From Candidatus Izemoplasmatales bacterium (GTDB taxonomy: Bacteria > Bacillota_I > Bacilli_A > Izemoplasmatales > Hujiaoplasmataceae): a stretch of 64,000 nt of DNA. Below are positions 33,851 through 43,379 of this stretch, in pieces. The notes under the pieces were generated by a model. That model searched no databases, was not told where the DNA came from, and saw only the letters and a list, made by a program, of their open reading frames with translations. Every line of letters begins with the position of its first letter. Positions within the stretch are counted from its first letter, which is position 1. Location: contig JBAZNL010000001.1 in assembly GCA_041649275.1 (NCBI GenBank), forward strand, positions 434,001 to 498,000. The letters run 5' to 3'. Position numbers and translations under genes: made by a program.

Positions 33851-36172
33851 TCATTTCACGAAGCGTCCGTACGTCGACTTGCGACGGTCGACGACGTACG
33901 CCTGCTTTTTGAACGCCTTCTGGAAGGCGGCGATCACGCCTCTGGTCTCGTCGCCGTCCTCGATCGTGAAGTCGAGGCGCGCGGCGGCGATGCCGACGGA
34001 TTGGATGAACCCGACAAAATCGATCAGGTTGAGCGAACGGGAGTTGAGCACGCGGATGTTGCAGTTGCCGTCGTTAACGAGCGGAAACTCGTACCCCATG
34101 CGATCCCTGAGCGAATACCGGTTGCGTTCGCAGAGCGTGCATCCCGCCTTGGTCTTGAATGTCTTGGCGATCGGACAGAACTTCGAAATCATCAGATCCT
34201 GGAATCCGTATGCAACGATTTCGAGCGCCGGTTTTTCGCCGTATTCGGCGATATAACCATCGATCAGCGCCTTGACTCTCTCTTGCGACATCTCCGCCGA
34301 AAGGGTCACCGCTCGGGCGCCGTGACGGCCGAGGAAGTTGACCGCGCGGCGATTCGTGACGTTCATGAACATATCGGCGACGAAGGGGTTGTCGAGCGCC
34401 GAAAGCTCGCTCGCGTACGCTTCGCGCGTAAGATCGAACGATGCCCCAGCGGGCCGGATGCGAAGGCGCTGGGGGATGTAGCGGACGCCTGGATAGGCAG
34501 TGGGATCGACGGAAAGGATCTCCTCGTGGACGATCGTGGTGACACCCATCGCCCATGCGGCCTGCAGCTGTTCTTCGGTCCTCACCTTGGCGATGATCGA
34601 AAAAGGCGACGGCTCGAAGCCCGCCGGACGCCGTTCGGCGGCGACGATCTTCGGTTCCCGGCGCGGCGCGACGCGTCGTTCGCTCAGCCGTTCGATCGCG
34701 AGGCGTCGGGTTTCGTTGAGCGCCTTGACGGGAATGAATCCGATGCCGTCGGTCTCGATCGACAGCGACCGCCAGAAGAACGGCGTGTTTCCGAGTTTGG
34801 CGATCTGTTCCTCGATTTCCGGCCTGCCCATCGGACGCGTAGCGGCCGCGGCGATCGCGAAGGGGGTCTCGACGACGACGGATCGTCCCTCGACGTCGCG
34901 AACCTCAAGCGTAAGCGGTGATCCGACGAACGCCTTCACGACACCGTCGAGCCCGACCTTCTTGAAGGCTTCGTCGGCATACGCCGCGAGTTCGTTCTCG
35001 AGGGCGTGGTCGAGCGTCTTCATCACCGTCGCGCCGACGACGATTTCTTCGGCGCTGTCAAGCTGGATCGTCTCGCCGGCGAAGGCGCGGGTGACCATCT
35101 TGTCGCCTGCGAGGATGCGCGAAACGACGTTGCCGGAGTCGGTCGGTCCGAGGAAGCGGATGCCGTCGTTGACCTCCAGCATATCGGAAAGCCGGACCGT
35201 CGCCTTCCCGCGGGCGAAGGCCGTGACGGTGCCGACCTCGACGCCCATGTGGTTCGGGCGATAGGGATTGTTGATGTCGTTCGGAAGCGTGTTGAAAAGA
35301 TACCCGGGCGTGTACTCGCGGTTGAAGACGCGCTTCAGTTTCGCGATCTCGGACTGGAAGTCGACGGGTTCGCCGCCGGCCAGGGTGTCGAGCGCGTGTC
35401 GGTAGCTCGATACCGTCTGCGCAACGTATTCGGGCTTGCGCATGCGGCCTTCGATCTTGTAGGAGGCGATGCCGAGGGCGGCGAGGTCTGCGAGCCGCTC
35501 GAGCGTCATCAGGTCCTTGGGGCTCATCAGATAGGCTTCGTCGGAGACGGGCGTCCCGTCCTTGAGGAGCGTGTAGGGCAGACGGCAGAGCTGGGCGCAT
35601 TCGCCGCGGTTGCCGGAGCGGCCGCCGACGAGCGAGCTGAAGAGACAGTTGCCGGAATAGGAGACGCAGATCGCGCCGTGGACGAACACCTCGAGTTCGA
35701 CGTCCGTCAGGCTGCGGATCGCGCGGATCGTGTCGACCGATGTCTCGCGGGCGAGGATGATCCGGCTCACGCCGAGATCGGCGAGTTTCTTCGCCTGCTC
35801 CGGGAGATGCACGTTCATCTGCGTCGAGGCGTGAATCGGCGTGTTCGGATAACGATGGATAAAGACGTCCAGGACGCCGAGATCCTGGACGATGAGGGCG
35901 TCCACGTCACGCGCGACAAGTGCGTCGGCGTAGGCGACCAGGTCGTCGAACTCGTCGTCGTAGACGAGCGTATTGATGGTCACGTAGACCGAGGCGCCGC
36001 GCAGATGGGCGTAGCGGATCAAATCGCCGATGTCGTCGTTTCCGAAGTTTTCGGCGAACGCGCGGGCGCCGAAACGTTTCCCGCCAAGATAGACCGCGTT
36101 CGCGCCGGCGTTGATCGCGGCGATGGCCGCGGCCTTGCTGCCGGCAGGGGCCAGAAGTTCTCCGATTCGCAT
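33851..36172 (-). CDS. U32 family peptidase / RlhA-like protein
   Basis: 773 residues. N-terminal U32 domain with LLAPAGSKAAAIAAINAGAN, then ALIVQDLGVL, IHASTQMNVH, ELEVFVHGAICVSYSGNCL and RGECAQLCRLPY, which is the family signature. A long C-terminal part matches the DUF3656/collagenase-like region with four Cys that may hold a cofactor. Relatives are RlhA (23S rRNA C2501 hydroxylation) and UbiU/V-type oxygen-independent hydroxylases, so an RNA-modifying role is more likely than proteolysis. Start at 36172 after AAAGGAGGCGG. Extended -10 TGATATAAT at 36201-36206. Confidence 0.92.
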   Translation of the reverse strand: MRIGELLAPAGSKAAAIAAINAGANAVYLGGKRFGARAFAENFGNDDIGDLIRYAHLRGASVYVTINTLVYDDEFDDLVAYADALVARDVDALIVQDLGVLDVFIHRYPNTPIHASTQMNVHLPEQAKKLADLGVSRIILARETSVDTIRAIRSLTDVELEVFVHGAICVSYSGNCLFSSLVGGRSGNRGECAQLCRLPYTLLKDGTPVSDEAYLMSPKDLMTLERLADLAALGIASYKIEGRMRKPEYVAQTVSSYRHALDTLAGGEPVDFQSEIAKLKRVFNREYTPGYLFNTLPNDINNPYRPNHMGVEVGTVTAFARGKATVRLSDMLEVNDGIRFLGPTDSGNVVSRILAGDKMVTRAFAGETIQLDSAEEIVVGATVMKTLDHALENELAAYADEAFKKVGLDGVVKAFVGSPLTLEVRDVEGRSVVVETPFAIAAAATRPMGRPEIEEQIAKLGNTPFFWRSLSIETDGIGFIPVKALNETRRLAIERLSERRVAPRREPKIVAAERRPAGFEPSPFSIIAKVRTEEQLQAAWAMGVTTIVHEEILSVDPTAYPGVRYIPQRLRIRPAGASFDLTREAYASELSALDNPFVADMFMNVTNRRAVNFLGRHGARAVTLSAEMSQERVKALIDGYIAEYGEKPALEIVAYGFQDLMISKFCPIAKTFKTKAGCTLCERNRYSLRDRMGYEFPLVNDGNCNIRVLNSRSLNLIDFVGFIQSVGIAAARLDFTIEDGDETRGVIAAFQKAFKKQAYVVDRRKSTYGRFVK

Positions 36173-36258
36173 GATTCCGCCTCCTTTCCAGACCACAACC
36201 ATTATATCACCTTTGTCCCCCGGACGCGCACCGACGCAATCGAAAACGCTTCAAATGA

Positions 36259-36281
36259 AAAGGCCGTCCGGGACGGCCTTG
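36259..36281 (-). terminator. Terminator of the Cys-motif gene
   Basis: AAGGCCGTCC/GGACGGCCTT stem with TTTTC on the minus side. Confidence 0.85.
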
Positions 36282-36295
36282 AGGAGCGGATTCGA

Positions 36296-36607
36296 TCACT
36301 TGGCGCTGGCGCTCTTGTAGATGTCGGGGAGGTTCTCCCGCTGGTCTTTCAGAATTCCCTCGATCGCATCGAAGATCTCGCGCTTCTTCATCGGGAAGCA
36401 GTCGTCGCAGAAGTTCGGTCGGTCGCAGTTGGCGCAATAGACGCTGGTCATGTCCTTGTATTCGTTGACGATCGCCAGCGTCGCATCGATGGTCGCGATC
36501 TCGTCCTGGCGGCGAAGGAAGTAATAGGCTTCCAGCACTTCTTCGACGACTTTGTCCTGCAGCTCGTTCACGCCGCGCAAAGCCTTGATCCGGTGACTCG
36601 TCTTCAT
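36296..36607 (-). CDS. Small protein with four-Cys motif, function unknown
   Basis: 103 residues after AAGGGGGACATGCC. Mostly helical (ALRGVNELQDKVVEEVLEAY), with a compact CANCDRPNFCDDCF cluster (about residues 65-78) that could bind zinc. It is monocistronic, with TATAAT at 36697-36702 and its own terminator. Not recognised. Confidence 0.65.
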   Translation of the reverse strand: MKTSHRIKALRGVNELQDKVVEEVLEAYYFLRRQDEIATIDATLAIVNEYKDMTSVYCANCDRPNFCDDCFPMKKREIFDAIEGILKDQRENLPDIYKSASAK

Positions 36608-36773
36608 GGCATGTCCCCCTTCTCTTCCGTCCGATCTGCCGCCGCCGCGTCGGTGACGCGAGGACACGCTCGCGGAAGATGCTTGAATCTATTTCCATTA
36701 TACACGAAGACGGAAAAGTCAACAGCGAGTCCGGAAAAATAGTCCGAATAATTCACATGTGAGAATCAAGCGC

Positions 36774-37289
36774 TTACAAATTGCCGCATTCGGCGAGAAT
36801 CCGGGCGATGATTTCGCCCTTTTCGGCGATATAGGCGTCGATGTCGTGCGGATGGCGGGCGGCGGCCGCCCGTTTCACCGCACCGTATGAATCGCGGTCG
36901 GCGGAATCGTTCCGAAGGTGATCGCGGAAGGCGAGATGACGACGCAATTCCGCGTTCCCGGAAACGCAGACATAGAGGTGGTGACACATCAGGTGCGGCT
37001 TGTCGTCGTACTTGAAGGCTTCCCGACCGGCGATGCCGAGATCGCCCTCGTGACGATACCCGGCCGCTTCGAGTCGAGCGCGGACGAACGGGAAGCGTGC
37101 TGCCGTGTCGATCACGACGTCGATGTCGACGATCGGTTTGGCGCAGAGGCCGGGAACCGCGGTCGAACCGACGTGCTCGATGGCGAGACAGGCGTCCTCG
37201 AGCACCATCGCGAGTTCTTCGCGGATGGCGTCGAACGCCGCCGGCCATGCGAGGTCGTACGGCACGACCACGACGTCTTTGGTCTTCAC
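36774..37289 (-). CDS. GrpB family protein (UPF0157, nucleotidyltransferase fold)
   Basis: 171 residues. The hallmark EHVGSTAVPGLCAKPIVDID (about 38-57) is intact, followed by FKYDDKPHLMCHHLYVC and FRDHLRNDSADRDSYGAVKR, the usual GrpB C-terminal blocks. It has a nucleotidyltransferase-like fold with unknown substrate; some relatives are linked to dephospho-CoA kinase. It is followed on the upstream side, 2 bases away, by the membrane protein gene, so the two form an operon. Confidence 0.93.
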   Translation of the reverse strand: MKTKDVVVVPYDLAWPAAFDAIREELAMVLEDACLAIEHVGSTAVPGLCAKPIVDIDVVIDTAARFPFVRARLEAAGYRHEGDLGIAGREAFKYDDKPHLMCHHLYVCVSGNAELRRHLAFRDHLRNDSADRDSYGAVKRAAAARHPHDIDAYIAEKGEIIARILAECGNL

Positions 37290-37291
37290 CG

Positions 37292-38062
37292 TCAGCCTCG
37301 CGACTTCAGGATGCGGCGCTTGAAGAAGTTCATCCCGATGTCATAGGTCCGGAATTTCGACTTCCCGCCGTCAAGGAAGCAGAACGACTGCTTGGTTTCG
37401 TCGTAGAGGATGGGCACAACGACGTCCGTGAACGCCTGGGGCGATGTCTTCTGCAGCGCCATCTGCTGCGATGCGAAGAGACGGGCAGTCTCGGCGGCTT
37501 CCGGCGTGATCGATCCCATGTAGGCGAACAGAAAGAGGATGTTGTTCCGTCTGCGACGTTTTCCGTCGTCGGTCACCAGTTCGCAGAAGCGATCGACGGT
37601 CCGCTTGATGCATGCTTCGACGTCCTCGGTCCGCTCGATCACGACCGTGACGACGTACGCATCGATCGCAAGCGAGAAGAAGCGACGGCGCAAGGCGTTT
37701 TTCGTCGGCGCAAAGCGCTCGGCGAGGAAGGCGGCTCGCATCGTCTCGGGACTCGAAAAAAGCGATAGCGACGATCCTGATGCACGCTCCGCCTGCTCGA
37801 GGTTCTTCATCAGTTCGTCGGTGACGTTGTTCTTATAGAAAGCGATCGCGACAACGGCGGAAGCGACGATCGCGGCGAGTCCCGCGATGACAAGGATCGG
37901 CGTGATCGCCGATCCGTCCTCCCGTCGCTGGAATACCGCCGCCGCGACGATCAGGCCGATTCCGACCAAGAGCAGCGAGACGCATGCGACCGCACTGCCG
38001 AAGTAGCTTTTCCCGGACAGCTTGGCGTCCGAACGTTCGTTCTTCTCGAGTTCCCGATCCAT
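37292..38062 (-). CDS. Two-helix membrane protein, function unknown
   Basis: 256 residues. Two membrane helices (about 22-44 and 54-76) are followed by a soluble domain of about 175 residues that includes SSPETMRAAFLAERFAPTKN and DETKQSFCFLDGGKSKFRTY. A cytoplasmic sensor-like or PH-like domain is possible, but no motif decides. It is the first gene of an operon with grpB. Confidence 0.7.
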   Translation of the reverse strand: MDRELEKNERSDAKLSGKSYFGSAVACVSLLLVGIGLIVAAAVFQRREDGSAITPILVIAGLAAIVASAVVAIAFYKNNVTDELMKNLEQAERASGSSLSLFSSPETMRAAFLAERFAPTKNALRRRFFSLAIDAYVVTVVIERTEDVEACIKRTVDRFCELVTDDGKRRRRNNILFLFAYMGSITPEAAETARLFASQQMALQKTSPQAFTDVVVPILYDETKQSFCFLDGGKSKFRTYDIGMNFFKRRILKSRG

Positions 38063-38174
38063 GGCGATCCCCCGTGTCGGCCGTGAGTGGAATCCGATGC
38101 GGCCGATCTAATCAAAGTATACAACAATTCACCCGCAAAGGGTATGTTCGTCCACATTTTGCGTGAAGGCGCAG

Positions 38175-38207
38175 ATAAAAAAACCGTCGCACGGATGCGA
38201 CGGTTCA
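38175..38207 (-). terminator. Terminator of tRNA-Trp
   Basis: AACCGTCGC/GCGACGGTT stem followed on the minus strand by TTTTTTT. Confidence 0.9.
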
Positions 38208-38216
38208 TGGATTCGG

Positions 38217-38291
38217 TGGCAGGGGCGACAGGATTTGAACCCGTTCAAACAGTTTTGGAGACTGCTGTGCTACCGTTGACACCACGCCCCT
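38217..38291 (-). tRNA. tRNA-Trp (CCA)
   Basis: 75 bases with encoded CCA; acceptor AGGGGCG/CGCCCCT, anticodon loop CTCCAAA. Only the UGG-reading form is seen, consistent with UGA as stop. Confidence 0.95.
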
Positions 38292-38380
38292 AAAGTCTAT
38301 TAACATTATCCAACAACCACGTCGAATAGTCAAGGAATTTCCACAGGCGCGCCGGCGGAATCCGCGACGCGCCCGTGCCT

Positions 38381-38587
38381 TCATTGCTTCTCGATCGATA
38401 CGAGCCGATAGCCCTCGTCGGCCAGCGACGCGGCAATGACGTCCTTCGAGACGAATCCCTCGAACGTGGCATAGCCGTCCGTCAGAAAGACGCGGACGTC
38501 GGTGATCCCGTAGATGCCTTCCAGCACCTTCTTGACGTCCCGTGCGCATCCTTCGCAGCACATTCCTTCGATGATCGCCCTTTTCAT
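38381..38587 (-). CDS. Heavy-metal-associated (HMA) domain protein
   Basis: 68 residues, a single ferredoxin-like HMA domain. The metal site is GMCCEGCARDV (C-x2-C preceded by an extra Cys), instead of the usual GMtCxxC. Copper-chaperone-like or mercuric-binding proteins have this size. No metal ATPase lies nearby. Promoter at 38608-38636. Confidence 0.88.
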   Translation of the reverse strand: MKRAIIEGMCCEGCARDVKKVLEGIYGITDVRVFLTDGYATFEGFVSKDVIAASLADEGYRLVSIEKQ

Positions 38588-38607
38588 CCGTTTCGCCCCC
38601 CGCCTTC

Positions 38608-38636
38608 ATTATACTTGACGCGGGGATTCTAGTCAA
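38608..38636 (-). promoter_or_regulatory. Promoter of the HMA gene
   Basis: TTGACT (38631-38636), 17 bases, TATAAT (38608-38613) on the minus strand; it overlaps the end of the upstream glycosidase gene. Confidence 0.75.
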
Positions 38637-41011
38637 TTTTCCCCGCGAAACGGGAAGAGCCGGGCGAAGTCCTCGAGCATCGCCCTGATGTGGGGCGGAA
38701 TCCGCTTGAACGACTTTTCGACCATTTCCGCCGATTTCGCCTCCTGGAAGGCGTTCCAGACCGCGGTCTTCAGATCCGGGTTGAGGATGACGTCGACGAG
38801 CATCCGGTCGAGGACGGAAAGCGCCGCTGCGCGTCCCGCCGTGCGGACGGACGCGTCGACGACGATCTCGACCTTCTGGTAGGAGGACACCTCGCCGGTG
38901 CGGACGACCAGACGGGATCCTTCCCGGGCGTGATCGAATCCCGCCACGTCGCCGGTCAGGTTCACGAACGAGACGACATAGCTGCGACGCGGCGGAATGT
39001 AGCTCCGTTCGGTCTTGTCGGGCATGATCCGTAGGATCGTGCGCCCGCCTTCGCGGACGAGTGCGAAACGGGTCTCGTGACAATCGCCCTCGCGATACGC
39101 GGAGGAGTCGCCGTCGTCTTCGTAGAGCGTGAACAGGTTGTCGGCGCCGGGATAGACGCGAACATCGAACGCCGACGGGTTTTGACCGGCGGGCGCCATC
39201 GGATCGGCCGCGAGGACGACGATCCCGCCTTCCCTGACGAAGGCGTTCTGATGTTCCAGCGCCGTGTGGATCCGCACGGACTTTCCGCCGGGGACGATCT
39301 CATCGGTGAAGAAATGGGTCCAGACGCCCTTGGGGAGGTAGAACTCGACGGACGCGCGCGTCGTGCGCGGGTCGATGGGTTCGGTGACCGGCGCGACGAC
39401 CATCTCGCTGCCGAAGGAGTAGACGCCGTCCGCCTCGTACGCCTTCTCCTGTTCCGGTTCCGCGTAATAGAGCGGCCGGATCATCGGACGTCCGAGCGAC
39501 GAATCGATCCTTGCGGCGGTATAGAGATACGGCACGAGACGATGGCGCAGCCGCAAAAACTCGCCGACGACCGCACGGATTCCCGGTGCGTGGCGCCACG
39601 GCTCGCGGGTGGCGAAGCGATTCGACGTCGAATGCATCCGCATGATCGGCGAAAAGACGCCGAACTCGACCCAGCGAGCGTAGAGTTCGGGATCTTCCTT
39701 CCCGCCGTAATGGCCGCCGATGTCGTGGCTCCACAACCCGAACCCGATATTGGCCGCGGTCGCGGTAAAGGTCGGCTGATACCTGAGGCTGTCCCACGTG
39801 ATGATGGCATCGCCGGAGAAACCGATCGGATAGCGCTGCGCCCCGTATCCGCACCAGCGTGAAAAGGTGAACGGCCGTTTCTTCGGGTCGCGTGCCGAAT
39901 CGTAGTGATGGAGGTGGTTGAGCATCCAGAGCGGGTCGAGTCCTTCGACCCTGGTCCGCGACCCCTGTTGCCAGTCGACCCACCAGAAATCGACGCCCAT
40001 GTCCTCGTATGGATGAAGCAGGATCTCGAAATAGGCGGCCATCGCCTTGGGCGAGGCGGCATCGAACGGCACGACCGCCTTCGTCGCCGGATCGATTCCC
40101 ATGCGCGCGGCCATCGCTTCGTACTGGATCTCGTAGGATTTCACGCCGTTGGCGGGATGCAGATTGACGGAGGTGCGCACGCCGCGGGCATGGAGTTCGG
40201 CGATGAACCCCGGAAAGTCTGGGAAGTACTTCCTGTTCACGGTGTAGCCGGTCCAGCCGCCCCAATAGTCCTGAACGCCGTCGATCGCGGTGATGTGCCA
40301 GTCCATGTCGACGATGCAGATGGAAAGCGGGACGCCTTCGGCCCGGAACCGGTCGACGATTCCGAGCAGTTCCCGATCGGTGTACGCCCAGTACTTGCTC
40401 CACCAGTTTCCGAGGATGTAGCGCGGGATCAGCGGCGCGTGTCCGGAGATCGCGACATATGCCTGCACGGCCGCCTCGTAGTCGTGGCCGTAGCCGAAGA
40501 AATAGATGTCGGTTCCGTTGCTCCGGCGCGTCTTCGGCCAGCCGTACTGGTCGAGAAGGAGCGACTTCGAATCGTCGAGGACGGCAAAGCCGCTCTTGCC
40601 GACGACGCCGTCGCCGAGCTTCATCTTGCCGTCGACGCCGTCAAGCGTACGGGCGGTTCCTCCGAGGTTCTCGCCGTCGGATCCGAACTGCCAGACCGCC
40701 TTGGTCGATTTCACCAGGATGCGCATCGCATCGGCGATGAGAAGTTCACCGTCCGAGACGGTGATGCGGAGGGCCGCGGTCTCGATCGACAGCGCGACCG
40801 TCGACATCTTCTTCTCGAACGCGACCGGTGCCGCGTCGCGATGCCAGATCGACTGCGACGGCTCATCGACGAAATCGTTGGTGGCCGAAAATTCGATGCG
40901 GACCAACCGGTCCGCAAGGAGCGTGAATCGATAGTGCTTGAAGCGGACGACGTTGCCCGGATTCGCGACGCCGTTCGCGTCGAGTCTCATCGGATACGGG
41001 TGATCGTTCAT
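38633..41011 (-). CDS. Glycoside hydrolase family 31 protein
   Basis: 792 residues. N-terminal beta-sandwich (about 1-200), (beta/alpha)8 barrel (about 200-560), C-terminal beta domains. GH31 motifs: LSICIVDMDWH, DFWWVDWQQGSR with the nucleophile Asp at about 343, and GFSGDAIITW with the acid/base Asp at about 400, then GLWSHDIGGH. Family members cleave alpha-glucosides or alpha-xylosides; the WVDWQQ form of the nucleophile motif marks a less studied subgroup, so the substrate is left open. It has no signal peptide, so it is cytoplasmic. The start at 41011 overlaps the PHP gene by 4 bases. The last 60 residues form a helical extension. Confidence 0.92.
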   Translation of the reverse strand: MNDHPYPMRLDANGVANPGNVVRFKHYRFTLLADRLVRIEFSATNDFVDEPSQSIWHRDAAPVAFEKKMSTVALSIETAALRITVSDGELLIADAMRILVKSTKAVWQFGSDGENLGGTARTLDGVDGKMKLGDGVVGKSGFAVLDDSKSLLLDQYGWPKTRRSNGTDIYFFGYGHDYEAAVQAYVAISGHAPLIPRYILGNWWSKYWAYTDRELLGIVDRFRAEGVPLSICIVDMDWHITAIDGVQDYWGGWTGYTVNRKYFPDFPGFIAELHARGVRTSVNLHPANGVKSYEIQYEAMAARMGIDPATKAVVPFDAASPKAMAAYFEILLHPYEDMGVDFWWVDWQQGSRTRVEGLDPLWMLNHLHHYDSARDPKKRPFTFSRWCGYGAQRYPIGFSGDAIITWDSLRYQPTFTATAANIGFGLWSHDIGGHYGGKEDPELYARWVEFGVFSPIMRMHSTSNRFATREPWRHAPGIRAVVGEFLRLRHRLVPYLYTAARIDSSLGRPMIRPLYYAEPEQEKAYEADGVYSFGSEMVVAPVTEPIDPRTTRASVEFYLPKGVWTHFFTDEIVPGGKSVRIHTALEHQNAFVREGGIVVLAADPMAPAGQNPSAFDVRVYPGADNLFTLYEDDGDSSAYREGDCHETRFALVREGGRTILRIMPDKTERSYIPPRRSYVVSFVNLTGDVAGFDHAREGSRLVVRTGEVSSYQKVEIVVDASVRTAGRAAALSVLDRMLVDVILNPDLKTAVWNAFQEAKSAEMVEKSFKRIPPHIRAMLEDFARLFPFRGEN

Positions 41012-41862
41012 CGGACTCGCTTCCTTTCGGCCGCCAGATCGAGATACGGCAGTACGTTCAGTTTGAAACGCTCCGCGAAGGCGACCGTCTCGTCGATCAC
41101 GGAATCGTAGAGTTCGGGCGGATTGTGGGTATCGCAGCCGATCACGACCTGCGCTTCGGGATACTCTTCGACGATACGCCAGAAGGCGGTCCGGGGGTAG
41201 AGCCAGTCCATCCCGTCCTGCGACCGATGGCGGCCGCGCCGTGGCCCGCCGCCGTTGATCTCGAGCTTGACGCCATGGCGGATGGCCGCTTCGACGATCC
41301 GTCGCGAGACGCGCTCGGCGGTCTCGTCGAAGATCAGGACGCCATCGTCGTCCGCATAGGTCATGAGGAACAGGTCGGGATGCGTGACGATCGTGAAAAA
41401 GCCCGTCGCGAACGCTCGCTCGGCAAGCGCGGCGTATTCGGGGAGGCGTTCCTTCGTCATCCGGTCGTAGACGTTGAAGAGGCCGCCGACGGAGGGAAAA
41501 TAGTGGATGCCGAGCGAGAGATACTCGACCTTCGTGAGCAGCCACCCATAGTAATCGTCGTGGCCGGGAACATACTCGATCTCCAGTCCCGAACGGATCG
41601 AGATGAGGTGGCCGTATTCATGCCTCGCCCGTTCGATGTCCGGCAGGTAGACATGTTCGAAGAGATGGACATCCATCTGTCGCTGGAGCCAGTTGTCGGA
41701 ATATTCCTTGGTCGTCATGAAGTCGCGCGGAATCGGTCCGTGGTCGGACATGCCGAGTTCGGTGAATCCTTTCGCGATCGCTTCGCGGACATAATCCGCG
41801 GTCATTCCCGCGGCGTGTCCGCAGAGGGCGGTATGGGTATGGTAGTTGGTTTTCAGTCTCAT
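41008..41862 (-). CDS. PHP-domain phosphatase, histidinol-phosphatase (HisK/HisJ) family
   Basis: 284 residues, metal-dependent. The N-terminal motif NYHTHTALCGHA (residues 5-16) fits H-x-H-T-x2-C-x-HA of the PHP histidinol-phosphatases. MSDHGP, GLEIEYVPGH, SLGIHYFP and CDTHNPPELY provide the remaining His/Asp/Glu metal ligands. No other histidine genes are present, and the gene is coupled to a glycosidase, so another phosphate ester substrate is possible. Start at 41862 follows GAGGAATCGACA. Confidence 0.85.
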   Translation of the reverse strand: MRLKTNYHTHTALCGHAAGMTADYVREAIAKGFTELGMSDHGPIPRDFMTTKEYSDNWLQRQMDVHLFEHVYLPDIERARHEYGHLISIRSGLEIEYVPGHDDYYGWLLTKVEYLSLGIHYFPSVGGLFNVYDRMTKERLPEYAALAERAFATGFFTIVTHPDLFLMTYADDDGVLIFDETAERVSRRIVEAAIRHGVKLEINGGGPRRGRHRSQDGMDWLYPRTAFWRIVEEYPEAQVVIGCDTHNPPELYDSVIDETVAFAERFKLNVLPYLDLAAERKRVR

Positions 41863-41930
41863 TGTCGATTCCTCGTTTTCCACTTCTATATTCTATCACC
41901 GAACACCGCGAAACTCATCCGGATCGCGAT

Positions 41931-41964
41931 AAAAAACCGCGGCCCTCGAACAGGAGCCGCGGTT
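41931..41964 (-). terminator. Terminator of the TPR regulator gene
   Basis: AACCGCGGC/GCCGCGGTT stem, followed on the minus strand by TTTTTTATC. Confidence 0.9.
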
Positions 41965-42011
41965 GGACGCATGGGATGTGAAACGACTGACGCAAATGCG
42001 CCCGAAGCGCC

Positions 42012-43304
42012 TCACATGAGGTAATCTTCTGAAGAAACCTGTTTTACCGGTTTCGTCGCCTTTTTTGTGATCAGTTCGTCATGAAGCTCTTTGGCAACGT
42101 CCTGGATGAAATAACCGCGGAACCGATAGTCGGGCATATACTTCTCCGCATTCTTGTACGCGTTGTCGATCTCCTCGATCGAGGCGTGTTCGTAGAAGGC
42201 GCGGAAGAAGAGCACGAGCGACAGATATTCGTCGGGGTAAACCTGCATGCGACGGGCTTCGAGCAGATTGTCAATATACTTGGACGCCCGCTCAAACTGG
42301 CCTAGGCGGTACATGCAATAGGTCGCCATCAGCGACTCGTACTCGGGCTTCTTCGTGCACTCGTTCTCGATCTTCAGATAGTAGTCCAGGGCTTCCTTGT
42401 GGTTGCCGTTCTGAAGCATGCAGTCGGCATAGCTGATGTAGGTGACGCGATTCAGGCGCTGGATATCGTTGAAGCGCAGGTAAATCAGATTCTTCTTAAG
42501 AATCCGCAGAGCCTCATCCACGTTTCCAAGCTTCTTATAATAGGTGGCGATGTTCATGCGGCAGAAGATGGCTTTGTTATAATTCAACTGCTCCTCGAGT
42601 TTCGGCAACGCCTTGTTCGCATAGATCAGGCCGTTGATGTAATCTCCGACCATCGAATAGGCAAACGACACGTGATAATTCGATGTGGGTTCGAAATCGG
42701 GATAATTGGCACTCATGTAGATGGTCAGTCGAGCGTAGTGGACGACTTTCTCGGGATCCTTCTTGATACCCGCATACGCGGTCATGTATTCGTAATAGAG
42801 GAAGCGGTGCTCGTTCGACATCTTGTCAACGAAATCCTTCAGGACGTTGACGGCCTCCTCGATTTTCGCATGGTTGATTTTGTTGGTATAATTGACTTCG
42901 CTGACATAATAGATGAGTTGGGCTAGATATGCTGGAATCATCAGGATGGAAGCCCGGTTCTGATCGAATATCGCCATCAGCTTCTCGTAATACGGTATCG
43001 CGTGGTCGAATTTGGAAAAACAGATGCATGTATAGAATTGGCTAAAATGGTCGTCGAAAGCGACGACCGTTTCGGGTTCCACCGGCGATTTGATACCGAA
43101 GAAATCCACCATCTTCTGCAGCATGTCCTCGTAACCAGAGAACCCTTTCTGCTGAGCACGCCGAAAATTGGATTTTGGAATATCCGCTTTTTCGTTGATT
43201 TCCTTTTGGGTGATGCCCTTGGTCGCCTTGTAATGATCGATCAAGACAATCGCATCAAAACGATCCTTGAAATAGTAATTGCACGAAAAATCGTACAGCG
43301 TCAT
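42012..43304 (-). CDS. HTH-TPR transcription regulator, RRNPP-like putative peptide receptor
   Basis: 430 residues. The N-terminal 60 hold a helix-turn-helix (TKGITQKEINEKADIPKSNF). The remainder is all-helical with at least five to six TPR-like pairs (for example NKAIFCRMNIATYYKKLGNV and YESLMATYCMYRLGQFERAS). This is the plan of Rgg/PlcR/PrgX-type (RRNPP) regulators, which bind small re-imported peptides. Directly upstream on the same strand, 75 bases away, is a gene for a secreted repeat peptide. It has its own promoter (43318-43346), so expression can be uncoupled. Peptide binding is inference from architecture and neighbourhood. Confidence 0.8.
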   Translation of the reverse strand: MTLYDFSCNYYFKDRFDAIVLIDHYKATKGITQKEINEKADIPKSNFRRAQQKGFSGYEDMLQKMVDFFGIKSPVEPETVVAFDDHFSQFYTCICFSKFDHAIPYYEKLMAIFDQNRASILMIPAYLAQLIYYVSEVNYTNKINHAKIEEAVNVLKDFVDKMSNEHRFLYYEYMTAYAGIKKDPEKVVHYARLTIYMSANYPDFEPTSNYHVSFAYSMVGDYINGLIYANKALPKLEEQLNYNKAIFCRMNIATYYKKLGNVDEALRILKKNLIYLRFNDIQRLNRVTYISYADCMLQNGNHKEALDYYLKIENECTKKPEYESLMATYCMYRLGQFERASKYIDNLLEARRMQVYPDEYLSLVLFFRAFYEHASIEEIDNAYKNAEKYMPDYRFRGYFIQDVAKELHDELITKKATKPVKQVSSEDYLM

Positions 43305-43317
43305 GGTGAATCATCCT

Positions 43318-43346
43318 TTTATGCAAGTCGTCATGGTCTATGTCAA
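43318..43346 (-). promoter_or_regulatory. Promoter of the TPR regulator
   Basis: TTGACA (43341-43346), 17 bases, CATAAA (43318-43323) on the minus strand. The ribosome site AAAGGATG lies right behind, giving a very short leader. Confidence 0.65.
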
Positions 43347-43379
43347 GTCATATCCCATGACGCTGACGACCCTGATGAA

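Noticed and set aside
33851..36202. Longer U32 start at 36202
   Set aside because: The extra ten codons overlap the extended -10 box; the ATG at 36172 has a proper ribosome site.
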